Of a stretch of DNA of 64,000 nucleotides, positions 1-11,096 are shown in pieces. Position 1 is the first letter of the stretch. Every line of letters begins with the position of its first letter. The notes beneath the pieces were generated by a model, which saw only the letters and a list, made by a program, of their open reading frames with translations, did no database searches and was not told where the DNA came from. A program made the position numbers and the translations under genes. The stretch spans positions 30,278,965-30,342,964 of the forward strand of contig NC_059082.1 of NCBI RefSeq assembly GCF_020497125.1. Direction: 5' to 3'. Source of the stretch: Mauremys mutica (taxonomy: Eukaryota > Chordata > Testudines > Geoemydidae).

Positions 1-1385
1 CACCCGCTTTCAAACACAAAGACAGCGTAATGAGTATTTCACCAAACTTCTAGCTTTGGATTCTAGTTTCTACTAACTCAATTGTTTTCTCAAAACTACT
101 ATATTTTAGGAATTAACAGTTTGAGACACCAGCTATTTGCAGTTATCAGAATTACTAAGATTATTACCCTCACTTACAGAGTTTCATCTCAAAGAATTAT
201 AAAACAACTTACTAACTATATATCAGTCTTCAACCCCTGAAGTTTAGCTCCACTGGGTTAACATACGGTGGGTTTTTTAACAGCATAGGAAACATTATAC
301 AACAATTATTGTCAGGAAATCAAGAATACCATATTCAGTTAATTGCAAGGGGAAGGCAAGTAAAGCAGAATGTAATTAAACAAACTGGAATTTGGACAGA
401 AACTTCACTTTATGTCTCATCGAGAAGTCAACACCTATAGCACCACAGTGTGTGTGTTTATAGACTTTTCTATGGCACTAACTGTATTCAGACATGCACG
501 TAAGCACATGCTTAGCTTTAAGCAGAGATAGTCTCATAGAAGTCATTTAATTTATCCTGTGAAATTTTGAATTACTATCCACCCCACTTTATAGATTGGC
601 ACACAAAATGAAGCAGTTTGTCCAAGATTACACAGGAAAATTGTGGAAGAATGGAACTCAGATCTCCCAAGATCTTAACCACAACACTACACTTCTGCCC
701 TCACCATGCTGGGGCACTAATTTGAAATTAACTCACCTCTCAGACCAATTACATTACAGCTCTAACTGGTATAAGTGATTTCCTGAATAAATGCTCCTAA
801 TGCAGAAGGATGGTGACCTCAGGAAGGAATGGCAGTAATGGGAGTAAGCGGGCAAAATACTCAACAATTCAGAGTACACAAAGGCCTATTCCCTCTTGGG
901 GAAAAACAAACAAACTGAATTTGTCCTTAAAAAACAAACCAACCCTACACTTTGGTTGTTTGCTACTATAATGTAGCATGTAAGATGTTGAACAGCATAA
1001 AGACTATTTAACTGTTTTCTACAGATAAACAACAATCTTTGCTGTTTGCAAAGTACCTACGTTTTATAAGCCCCAGAACAAGATCCCATACTTTCTTTCA
1101 TAAGAAGATACAGTCAATCAATAATTACTCATTCAGGTAAAAATAAAATACTGAACTCTAGCCAAAAAGATTCCTCTCCCTGTCCCCCCCACAAATTCAG
1201 CACACTAAACTTTATCTCAATACACAACTGCATTGCAGTAGTTAGTTTTGCTTGATGATTAACAATATTCAAATACCAGGTAGTAAGTAGGTGAAATAAT
1301 TAACGTACACACTTGGAACAGTTACTTATTACTTCTCTTGTTCACTTTGAGGGTTGTAATGGCTAAGTCAATTTAAACAGCTGAT
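1..1385. other. MTMR10 intron 2, no recognised feature
   Basis: AT-rich sequence downstream (minus strand) of MTMR10 exon 2. I looked for the next MTMR10 exon here by translating the minus strand and did not find it, so exon 3 should lie beyond the window's left edge. No repeat boundary was recognised. Confidence 0.5.
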
Positions 1386-3640
1386 TACATAGAACCACAG
1401 AAATGAAGGGCTGGAAGAGACCTTAAGAAGTCATCTAATCCAACCCTCGGTGCTATGGCAAGACCAGGTAAATCTAAACCATCCCTGAGAAGTGTTTCTC
1501 CAAATGTTTTTAAAAGCTTCCAATGATGAAGACTCCACAACCTCCCTTGGAAGATGTGACGAAGTGGGACTCTTCTTAATGTTTCCTCTGAATACTGTGT
1601 GGGTGCCTCAGTTTCCCCATGCATTTCTTAAGTCTCTAGGGGGTGAGAGTGTTGCAGAGCAAAGGGCCAGTGCACATAAATGGCTGACACTATCTCCTGG
1701 CAACTAATGGCCGGGGCCCTTCCCCACATAAGGAGATAGCTAAAGGTGTTGGAGAACAATGAGATCAGGTGACCTCATTGCCCGGGAAAGGAACAAAGCC
1801 CAGAGGAGGAGGGGCTTGAGGGTGAGTCAGTTTTGGAGCTAGCTGGGGACGAGGAGTGAGTGCAGACGTGGGTGTCTGGCTCGCTGCCCCCAGGATGGAC
1901 CCGGCTGAGGGGTCCTGTTCTCTGTACCTACAAGCTCTGTTTTAGACCATGTTCCTGTCATCTAATAAACCTCTGTTTTACTGGCTGGCTAAGAGTCACG
2001 TCTGACCGCAAAGTGGGGGTGCAGGACCCTGTGGCTTCCCCAAGACCCCTCCAGGGCAGCCTCACTGTGGGAAGCGCACGGAGGGGCAGAGGATGCTGAA
2101 TGCTCCAAAGGTCAGACCCAGGAAGGTGGAAGCTGTGTGAGCTTCTTGCCCTGAAGACAGTCTGCTCACAGAGATGAGACTCCACCAGAGTCCTGACTGG
2201 CTTTGTAGAGAGCAGTTCCAGAGCATCGCCCAGGAACTCCGTGACAGAAGCCTATTCCAGATCTTAACTAATCTTATAGTTAGAAAGTTTTTCTTAATAA
2301 GCTAACCTAACTCTCCCTCACTGCAGCTTAAACCCATCATTTCTTGTCCTACCTTCACTGGACATGGAGAACAACTGATCACCGTCCTCTTTATAACAGC
2401 CCTTAACATATTGGAAGACTTATCAGGTCACCCCTCAACCTTCTTTTCTCAAGACTAAATATGGGAAGTTTTTGTAACCTTTCCTCGTAGGTCAGGTTTT
2501 CTAAACCTTTTCTCATTTTTATTGCTCTCCTCTGTATTCCTTCCATTTTGTCCACATCTTTCCTAAACTGTGGTGCCCAGAATTGGACACAGTCCTCCAG
2601 CTGAGGCCTGACCAGTCCCAAATAGGGTTGGACAACTACTGCCTGTGTCTTACATACAACACTCCTGTTAATACACCCCAGCTGTCTTTGCCGCTGCATC
2701 ATATTCAGTCATCCTTTTCAGAAGTACTATCACCTAGACAATTATTCCTCATTTTGTAGTTGTGCATTTGATTTTTCCTTCTTAAGTGAAGTACTTTGCA
2801 CTTCTCTGTATTGAATTTCATCTTGTTGAATTCAGACCAATTCGTCAAGCTTATTTTGAATTTTAAACCTGACTGACAAAATGCTCACAACCCCTCCCAG
2901 CTTGGTGTCATCTGAAGATTTTATAAGAATACTCTCTACTCCATTATCCAAGTCACTAATGGAAATATCGACTAATACTGAACGCAGGACTGACCCCTAT
3001 GGGACCGCACTAGATATGCCCTCCCAATTTGACAGCAAACCATGCCTAACTACTCTGAGTATGGTCTTTCAACCAGTTGTGCAACCACCTTATAATAATT
3101 TCATCTAGACCACATTTCTCTAGTTTGCTTATGAGAATGTCATGCAGAAATGTGTCAAAAGCCTTACTAAAATCAAGATACATCACGACTACTGCTTCTG
3201 CACTATCCACTAGGTTGGTAACCCTATTAAAGAAAGAAATTAAGTTGGTGTGGCATGATTTTTTTTTTTACAAATCCATGCTAACTATTCCTTATAATCC
3301 CATTATCCTCCAGGTCCTTACAAATTGACCGTTTAATAATTTGCTCCAGTATCTTTCAGGCACTGAAGTCCAGCTGATTGGTCTATAATTCTCTTGGTCC
3401 TTCTCCCTCCCCTTTTTAAAGGTACTATGTTTGCCCTTCTGCCATCTTCAGGGACTTCTACTGTCCTCCAGCAGTTCAAAGATAATTACTAATGGCTCCA
3501 AGACTGATTCAGCTAGTTCTTTAAGTACTCTAGGATGAATTTCATCAGGCCCTGCTGACTTGAATACATCTAATTATTCTTTAGCCATGATAACAATGTC
3601 CCACTAAAGTAAGTGATAATTTAGGTCATCTATTTTTCTT
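1386..3640 (-). mobile_element. CR1 LINE, 3' half, inverted and interrupted by a solo LTR
   Basis: Read on the minus strand, this is the reverse transcriptase end of a CR1 LINE. Decayed but recognisable pieces appear in order: a palm segment reading YLDFSKAFD (about 3150-3180), then the C-terminal block around LVRPQLEDCVQFW and EERLQKLPIFSLEKRRLRGD (2403-2640), then the conserved CR1 3' untranslated sequence (1386-1550). It carries stops and frameshifts and is an old copy. The run is split cleanly at 1554/2247 by an LTR; joining the flanks restores the CR1 sequence, which shows the LTR came later. Confidence 0.85.
1555..2246 (+). mobile_element. Solo LTR inserted in CR1
   Basis: A 692-bp block begins TGTGAC and ends GTGACA, the TG...CA ends of a retroviral or Gypsy LTR. 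It is flanked by GAAGA (1550-1554) and GAAGC (2247-2251), a 5-bp target duplication with one change. A polyadenylation signal AATAAA lies near 1964, giving the plus orientation. There is no internal gag or pol sequence, so this is a solo LTR left by recombination between two LTRs. Confidence 0.85.
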
Positions 3641-4570
3641 ATCTGTATTTAAATATATATGCTTAGATCTGTTCTAGCAAAAATACTCCCACAAAATCCA
3701 AGCAATGTTTGCAATCAACCGCCATATTTATTGCTCTAATTAGTAAGGAATAGTTTGTGGTTCAAGTAACAGCTATAGTATAGTAGGCTGATGGAATTTT
3801 TAATGTCAGAACAAGATTTTATAATTCCATGTTTCTCTGAGATAATATAGTTTTATCTTCTTAATAAAGTTTTATTTTCTTCATAAAGAGGTGGTACACG
3901 CAGTCGGACATCTTGGATTCTGATATAAACTACTGATTATAAAGCATGATAAAAAGCTACCCCTTCTTTCCATCACACTCTCTTGAAATAGTATTAGGTA
4001 TTAGTATTTCAAACTATTTCACAAGTTAGAATCAGATACTGGATATTCAGTAAGAGAAAAGGAATGAAGACTTTAATACAGAGCTGCCACCCACGTCACA
4101 CAGGCAGAGCTAACCAGAGGCGCAAAGGTCTGCCCATGTGGATCCGACTGCAAAATCAGAGCCTAAATCTGGTGATCCAAATAGAGAACCCCCTAAACAC
4201 TGTGTCACAAAGACTATCAAATTACAGTGCTTACCTGTTTCAGATAAGCAAGTAAATATCAAGGCATAAAATTTTACAATCCCATAACAAAACAAATACT
4301 CACCTATGTTTAATTTCAAGAGTTAACAACTAAACAAAATTAGAAAACCTCTCACAGACAAGAGTCAGTAGATTTTCTTACTGAGTTACAAGCTGCAATC
4401 CCTTAATTACTACATTAAGAGTAGAATAAAAGTTATTAATTATTGGTCAAACAGAGAAAAATAGAGTTACATGCACACTATTAATCCTACAAATACTACC
4501 AGAGTGAATAGAAGGCACTAAAAAAAATAACCCTGTGTAGACCTCTGTCAAATCCTTGATAAATATTTAC
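3641..4570. other. MTMR10 intron 2, no recognised feature
   Basis: Unique-looking AT-rich intron sequence between the CR1 copy and MTMR10 exon 2. Nothing coding or repetitive was recognised. Confidence 0.45.
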
Positions 4571-4631
4571 CTGGCAAAAGTACTGGTTCCAGCTTTTTAA
4601 TCTTGGGCTCTGGGGTTATTTTGTCTTCAAC
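4571..4631 (-). CDS. MTMR10: MTMR10 exon 2 (codons 19-39)
   Basis: This 61-bp exon on the minus strand is bounded by a TTTCAG acceptor and a GTAAAT donor. It begins at phase 0, matching the end of exon 1, and encodes VEDKITPEPKIKKLEPVLLP plus the first base of a glycine codon. The KIKKLEPVLLPG string is the well-conserved start of the MTMR10 PH-GRAM region. MTMR10 belongs to the catalytically inactive myotubularin-related phosphatases, which bind phosphoinositides and partner active myotubularins. The remaining exons lie left of the window. Confidence 0.93.
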
Positions 4632-4904
4632 CTGAAACAACAGCAACATCACAAAAAAGTAAAATACTTATAAAATTAAAGATATACATAGACTGGGAAT
4701 GGCTGAGCCATTACAAACATTGAATCTATCTCCCCATGTAAGTATTCTCACACTTCTTATCAAACTGTCTGTACTGGGCTATCTGGATTATCACTTCAGA
4801 ATTTTTTTCTCTTACTTAATTGGCCTCTCAGAGTTGGTAAGACAACTCCCACCTTTTCATACTCTCTGTATGTGTGTATATATATCCTAAATATATGTTC
4901 CATT

Positions 4905-5003
4905 CTATGCATCCGAAGAAGTGGGCTATAGCCCACGAAAGCTTATGCTCAAATAAATGTGTCAGTCTCTAAGGTGCCACAAGTACTCCTGTTCTTTTTA
5001 TAG
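4905..5003 (+). mobile_element. Short retroelement tail with hammerhead-like fold
   Basis: A repeat tail ending in a conserved AAGGTGCCACAAG-type stretch, which also ends each arm of the palindrome at 13998-14142. It contains a perfect 6-bp stem GTGGGC/GCCCAC with a TATA loop (4921-4936), followed by GAAA (4937-4940) and a GC-TTAT-GC mini-stem plus TC. That order (core, stem II, GAAA, short stem III, UH) is the layout of type I hammerhead ribozymes known from Penelope-like retroelements. The 5' core reads CCGAAGA rather than CTGATGA, so this copy would not be expected to cleave. Confidence 0.55.
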
Positions 5004-5143
5004 ATTTTCTGATCTTCTTGGGGCCACTTTTTTAGTTTAAAAGTTTTTGAGTCTTAAGTTTCAGGTCCCGATTCTGCAGGGATTTACACACGTTTAATGC
5101 TACACACTCCATAGACTTTAATGGAACTACTAATAGGTCTGGT

Positions 5144-5452
5144 CTATACTGGGGGGGGTCCAATCTAAGTTAGACAAATTCAGCTACGTCCACATACTTA
5201 GATCTACTCACCGCAGTGTCTTCACTGCAGTGAATCGACTGCTGATGCTCCCCTGTTGACTCCGCTTGCGCCTCTTGCTCTGGTGGAGTACCGGAGTCGA
5301 CGGGAGAGCACTTGGCAGTCAATTTATCATGTCTAGACTAGATGTGATAAATTGAACCCCGCTGGATCAATCACTGCCCATCAATCCAGCGGGTAATGTA
5401 GGCAAGCCCATAGTGTGTAAACTTAAGCACATGACTAAGTCTAGACAGGCCC
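5144..5452. mobile_element. TIR element, GGTCTGGTCTA family
   Basis: The left end reads TAGGTCTGGTCTATACT and the inverted right end GGGCCTGTCTAGACTTAG, an imperfect terminal inverted repeat. TAA lies on both outer sides. The interior holds further short inverted pairs, for example around TCAATTTATCA / TGATAAATTGA (5320-5356). No coding capacity is seen. It resembles non-autonomous Harbinger-type elements, but the family is not certain. Confidence 0.55.
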
Positions 5453-6339
5453 TAAATTGCTGGTCCTACAATAAGATCAATGCATGTGCCTGAACAGCCC
5501 CCCAGTGATTTAAACAAGGTTCTACTCAAGTATAAGCATCTATCTGCATGAAGAAACGTATAAGATCAAGACCTAAATTTGATTTTTTTTTTAAAGGCAC
5601 CTTATAAATCATTTTATGTTTAAATTCCAGTCCTTAAAAAAAACAAAACAAAAACCTCATTATCATTCATTTAAAAAGATACAGAAAATGTCATTTGACA
5701 CAATGTAACTATTTACATTTTCCATAGAGACAATTATGCCCTTCCCAGAAAAACAAAACAAAAAACCAAATAGTCATTTCTATTTCACTGAAAAAATGTG
5801 AAAAAAAATCCAGTTTTCTATTTTTGGCCATACATGTTAGTATGACACAGCATCCGACTTTTCAACTAGTAAGCCACACCCCATAAATCTAGATATAAAA
5901 ATCACTCCTTCTTTGGGGCACTGCAGAAACCCACACTGAAGTTTAGAACCTTTTCATAATAATTTTACTGAAACATACCATTTTCTTGTTTTATTGTCAG
6001 CTTTTGATTTCTAGTTAGTGCCAATAAGTTTAATGAGTACTGCAGCAGCTTAAATATTTGCATATAAGGAACAAGCACTTATGTTTTCTCTTTAAAGTAA
6101 CCCAATATTTGGCTAGTGCTAAAACAAGGTTCTAGCACTTAATCACTGTAAAAAGGAAAGGAAAGTCATTCACATATAGCTAAAGTTAGTACAAAGCATC
6201 CGAACTTTTCTTAGGTTGACAAACTTTAATTAATTGGTGATTGTGTTTCGCTTAAAAAGTTGTTGCTTCCCTCTAGTTGCAATAGAAATGATCTACATAG
6301 AGTTTGTGCCTGATTGGGAGGACAAACCTAGACAAAAAG
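5453..6339. other. MTMR10 intron 1, no recognised feature
   Basis: AT-rich intron with poly(A) and poly(T) runs between the TIR element and the CpG island. No exon, RNA gene or repeat boundary was recognised. Confidence 0.45.
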
Positions 6340-7440
6340 GGGGCACCAATGTCCAGACACCGGCCAATTCCCGGGATGCTGCTGCCTTCGCTCAGAGGAC
6401 ACCACCCAAGGAAAGTTTTCCTAGCACAGCCGAAGGGCCGGGGGGGGGGGGTCTAGCTCACGCGCAGGTGCTATTTAAACACCGCCGAGAGCCATTACCG
6501 GGCTGATAAGTGTTGCTGAGGGAAGCCGCCCCAAGGAGCCCCATCCTCTGCCCCCGGCCCTAGCGCGCTACGCCGGGGTGGGGGGGATGGACAGAAAGGG
6601 CTGTTACCTGCGGCAGAAGGTAGGACTTGAAGGTGGGCTTGGCTGGCTTGAGCGAAAACATCGCGGCTGCCCCCGGCAGTCCCCGCTGGAGGCTGCTCCC
6701 CGGGTGAGGCAAACAGCGAGGTGAGCCCCCAGTCCTGCCCGAGCCCCCCCGGCCCAGGGCTGCAGGCTCCCGGCGCTCTGGAGTTCCGAGGCGGCGGAAG
6801 GCGGCACCACTGCCCCCCCGTTCCCAAGGGAGGAGTCAGCCGGCTGGGCAGGTCCGGCCTGGGGCTGCCCCGGCCCCTCATGGAGCCCCCGTTAGCCCCG
6901 CTGCTCCCTCCCCTGCGGGCCGGCGTGGGGGTGGAGGCGGGGGCGCGTGAGGGGAACCTCCCCGCCCTAGCAGCTCCCTGCCTCCAGCAGCAGGAAGCAG
7001 CGGCGGCCTGGCTGGGCCCCGGAGACTGGGGCCTGAGCGGCCATGTTGGAGGCGAGGCTGAGTTTGTACGGCAGCGCGGAGGGGCCAAGCGGCCGCTCCC
7101 AGAGGCGTTCCCCCCTCCGCCGCTTCCCCTCGCCCCTTCCCCTGCTACGTGTGTGTCCCCACCCCCGCCCGCGCGCCCTGTGACGGGGGCATCTGCCAAG
7201 GAGCAGCCCCGAGGGGGGCCTCGATGATCTCCCCGCTTTCCCCTGGGCTTGGCTCTGCACAGCCTCAGCCGCGCCAGCCCCAGGGAAGGGGATGCTGCCC
7301 CCTCCCTCGGCTGGCCCCGCTGCCGTGGCTGCTGCTGTAGCTTTCCACTTGCAAGTTACAAGCCCGATTTTGCCCCACCTCCTTGGACAAGGTCCTTTCT
7401 GCTTTAGCAACCACATCCGGGGGCGGCGGGGGAGTGTTGC
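6340..7440 (-). promoter_or_regulatory. CpG island, MTMR10 promoter
   Basis: About 1.1 kb of strongly GC- and CpG-rich sequence in otherwise AT-rich DNA, centred on MTMR10 exon 1. It contains many GC-box-like GGGCGG/CCGCCC strings and no clear TATA box, as expected for a broadly expressed gene. Transcription start sites probably lie between 6662 and about 7050. Long open frames on both strands here reflect base composition. Such islands are often bidirectional; whether a divergent plus-strand RNA exists cannot be seen from sequence. Confidence 0.8.
6608..6661 (-). CDS. MTMR10: MTMR10 exon 1 coding part (codons 1-18)
   Basis: On the minus strand an ATG at 6661 opens MFSLKPAKPTFKSYLLPQ and runs to a GTAACA donor at 6607, ending at phase 0. 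From memory, the human protein starts MFSLKPPKPTFRSYLLPPPQ, so this copy appears two prolines shorter before the exon junction. The start codon is supported by this match and by its place inside the CpG island. Joined to exon 2 it gives an uninterrupted MTMR10 N-terminus. The gene lies head to tail behind TRPM1, as in mammals. Confidence 0.93.
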
Positions 7441-10114
7441 ACGCACTTCGAGGTTAACTAGACAAGCTGCTTTTGAGATCTCCGACCCATGAGTCCCCAG
7501 AGCTGGCTTCTGGCCTGAGACGACGCGCTTTTGGAGGGTTTCAGGCCTGCTTTCAAAATCTCATGCCATTGGGTGCGGCTATGGACCTCATGGCTGCCGC
7601 CCCACAGCTGTGACAGTGGCATCAAATAGATTAGAAGGATGGCCCCTGCCAACATAGGCTACAGCAAAGGCAGCCTTTGGCACCTGGAATCCCACTGTTG
7701 TCAGGGATAATTTACTTTCAAGATTTCAAACAATAAAATATATATGTAGGTATGTTTCAAACAATAAAATATATATGTAGGTATGTTACCCCGGATGACC
7801 AATAACTGACACTTCAAACTCTATCATCTATTTTTAAACATTTTCTAATAAACTTTTAAATTTGTTTCTCTGTAAGCGTGTGTGTGTGGTATGTGCGTTC
7901 ATTCATTCCAGAGGAAAACCTCAGGCTTTTCCATTCCCGGTCATAGGCAGCTATGGGTGTGTTTACACCGCTTTTGGAAAAGCTGTAATGCTCCTTCCCC
8001 TGCCCCCTCCTCATGCAATCTGACTTACCAGGATCAAAGAGAAATCTGAAACAAGAATTAATAGCTGTCTAGGCTATCCCTCAGTGGGAGAAGAATCAGA
8101 CTCCCTGGCCATATTCTATTACCATTAGGCATGTTGAATTAAATCCATAGGACTACTCAAGGAGTAAGGAACTAGCCACAGTGGGTAAAGGTGGCAAAAT
8201 CTGTCTCTATTGATGTTTTGTTTACTCCTACTGTATTTTGACTCTCTCTTGTAAGGGTATTTCAAGGTCACTTCCTCTAGTTTCTTTTTCAGATGCTGGG
8301 ATCAGTTCCAGCACAACTGTGAAACAGATGAAGAACTTAGGAAAAGAATTAAAATACCTACAGAGAATACTTTATGTAGTACTGTGAGCCTAACCAATAC
8401 CCTATTCCCTTGTCAGCTAAATAATTTCTTAGAAAAATATTTCTCAACATTAGACATTTTAGTACTTTATAGCAGTAGCTGTATGTATTAATTTTGTGTA
8501 TTTATTAAAATTACAAAAATCAAGTACCTGCTTTGTCTGTAAACATAGCACACAGTAATACTTAGTTGCACAGTGCAACATTTTCAGGGGGCTGAAAAAA
8601 CATTAGCTATTTAATCCACATCTTTTATTAAGTGAGTATTCTGTCCATTTCCGATAGTGAAAATGAGAGAGAGATCCACACAGCATGGAAACAGCAGAGC
8701 CAGGAAAAAAATTCAGGAGTTTTTGGTTTGCAGTCGATCAAGTGCTCATTTTGTCAAATTATTGTCTCTTTGCACTTGGCTGTGAGCAAATATGATAAAT
8801 ACAATGATTTTAATGTTTAATAGAATAATCCTGACTAGAGCATTCAGCATAGTTGCTGCATCACTTGGAAAGTGACACTTCAATGAAAGCTCAACACCAG
8901 TTCTGGCTGAAGAAAGTTAAATGATGGTCTGGGATGATTATTTGTTACACTGCCAGGCTTTACACACTATGAATTGATTGAAAACTTCTGGATTAACTGC
9001 TTCCCCTGCCACCTTCTCAACCAATGTCAACTGGAGAATGTATTGTGGTCTTTCACATATTCTGTATTTAATAAAAAAAAAAGTTGTACAAAATCCTAAG
9101 TGAAATAGAAAGAGATCATTAATGGTTTATAGCTGTGGCCAGATGAAAAAGTAAACATGAACACTCACATAGAAATATAACATACCTCAATAGTCTGTAA
9201 CATAACATAACCTGGGTGTGGTGCACACCTATGTGGAAGATAATTTTACTCAATTCCTCTGGTGGTGCTCATGAGGCTAGTTACTTTGGACCCTGTAGTT
9301 TGGAAGGAGTACTGGGAGAGAAAATCTTAAGCATTACCTTGCTAGATACCCTCATATTTTTCTGTTGGGGGTGTGCATATGGAGTTTGTTCACAAAGGCC
9401 TGCCCCAAAATCTACAAGAGGCCAGAGCCACCCTATAACCTGGACTACAGTACAGCTCCAGGAATTCTTCTCCTGCATCTGTCCATTTAGGGTGGTTGGA
9501 GCTATGTAGAAAATATAATGCTGTCCCAGGCTGGCTGTACTATCTTTTCTGCTCAAATTCTGCAAGGCTAGATGGGAAACAATATGTGGCTAGCTGTCCT
9601 GGCCCTTAATTCATCCATACCCCCAGTTAGCCTGTCTCCAATCCTTTTCTCTGTGTAACCCCACACTTAAAGAGTGCCCTTGGCCATAGGGAAGAGTGTC
9701 ATAGGCCAAAAGGAGAGATGGTGCCAGGGAGATGGCTGATGCTCTTTGGTACAGAATCTGTGGGAGTTCTGTTCATGAAGAGTCATTTTTGCACACAGAC
9801 CTTGGGGGGGACAATCCAGGCCTTTTATTTTTAATGCTCCATTAGTGGGGCTGAATATTCAAGTTCATAAATGAGCTTCCTGTCCTGCTTTAACAATGAG
9901 TTAACAATCATAACAAAATCATTACTATTTACTATTGAAGCAAAAGGTTAAAAGGAAAACTGGTGTAATTTTACCTTAAACAGCTAAATATATCTCAGTA
10001 TAGCTTTCTGTATGGTATCCCTTTATTAATAAAGAAATCAATATAGTTTCAAACTAATAAAATCAACACAGTTTTAGAAATACCTGCTCCTGTCACAGTA
10101 GCTCTAGTCAATAG
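7441..10114. other. Intergenic sequence upstream of MTMR10
   Basis: Between the MTMR10 CpG island and TRPM1's 3' end. AT-rich, with short (TG)n near 7877 and the 31-bp duplication at 7724. No exon, conserved open frame or repeat family was recognised. Confidence 0.4.
7724..7785. repeat. 31-bp tandem duplication, two copies
   Basis: The unit beginning TTTCAAACAATAAAATATAT occurs twice head to tail (7724-7754 and 7755-7785) with no differences. This suggests a recent replication slip or duplication. Confidence 0.9.
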
Positions 10115-10252
10115 CCCTGATTCAAGAAATATACTTAGTCAGGAAGGGTGCTTAAAAAAGTGCTTTAAGCCTAGTGAAGTACATGTGTTTTAGGCATGTA
10201 CTTCATTTTAAAAAGATATGCATACATGTAAGTGCTTTCTTGAATCAGAACC
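10115..10252. repeat. Fold-back repeat, CTGATTCAAGAAA ends
   Basis: The left end CCCTGATTCAAGAAA mirrors the right end TTTCTTGAATCAGAACC. A second inner inverted pair is GTGAAGTACATG / CATGTACTTCA. The whole 138 bp can fold on itself. A related copy lies at 40671-40780 and a partial one near 10750, so it is a dispersed non-coding family. Confidence 0.7.
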
Positions 10253-10749
10253 AATGAATGGGAATGTTATCCCTCAGTGAGCCCTGACAGCTTATACTTT
10301 CCAGAAGAGGTTTGATGATGGAAAATTAAGCAAACACTTATGCACATGAAAAAAAAAACTTTACTCCTGTGAGAAATATCATTGAAGTCGGCCTGCAAAG
10401 TGTGATAGGATTTAGTCGTCATGGGTAATTTCCTAGTTAATTGTAATCCGACGGGGATTGAGATAACTAAATCCACAAGCAGAATTCTATCTTTAGCTAA
10501 AATCATAGGCCAAAAGAAAAAAAATGGTCTGACTGTGATTTTCTGATGTAGATTTTATGCAACAGTTGAGCTATATTTCTAATATACAGTACCTCATCCA
10601 TAATGCTGTAGGGTGGTATTTAAATAGTTTTGCAGTGGTACTTTATGTATATAGCATTTGGGCACACACAGAGAAATATAGAACTCATGTATTAACATAG
10701 GGGAGCACAAAATTTATTTTGCTCAAACAGCTCTGTACTGCACATGCTG

Positions 10750-10830
10750 GTCCTGATTCAGCAAGCACATGCTTAAACATTGAAATTATGGGCCTGTTCA
10801 CAGGCTTAAAGCTAAGCACGTGCTTTATAG
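10750..10830. repeat. Partial copy of the CTGATTCA fold-back family
   Basis: Reads TCCTGATTCAGCAAGCACATG and later TAAGCACGTGCTT, resembling the left part and centre of the fold-back repeats at 10115 and 40671. The right terminus is not recognised. Confidence 0.4.
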
Positions 10831-10876
10831 ACTCAGGGTTAGAGCGCTGAGAAACTTACAGGCTCAAGTCCATTAA

Positions 10877-11096
10877 GGACTTGTCTACATGGGGAAATTT
10901 ACTGATACAATTCTATTGGTATAACTTCCCATATGGACACGCTTTTTCCAGTTTAGCTTATACTGCTGCCAAAGCAACAGACTAAAGCAGAAAAAGATAT
11001 TCTTATTCCAGAATAAGTGTCTCTACATGGGAAGTTATACCGCTATAGTATAAATACTCGCATAATTATGCCAGTAACTTTCCGTGTAGACAAACC
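10877..11096. mobile_element. TIR element, GGACTTGTCTACA family
   Basis: Left end GGACTTGTCTACATGGGGAA and inverted right end GGTTTGTCTACACGGAAA form an imperfect terminal inverted repeat. The interior is partly palindromic (GTATAACTTCCCATAT... / ...ATGGGAAGTTATAC). The flanking bases do not give a clear target duplication. It is non-coding and related to the element at 38531-38814. Confidence 0.65.

Noticed and set aside
6495..7446. Several long open frames on both strands in the GC-rich block
   Set aside because: They overlap in many frames within a CpG island, have low-complexity Pro/Gly/Ala/Arg composition and match no family. Only the MTMR10 ATG at 6661 is supported.
8632..8820. Small plus-strand open frame of 62 residues
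   Set aside because: No family match, no splice context and typical length for chance in AT-rich DNA.
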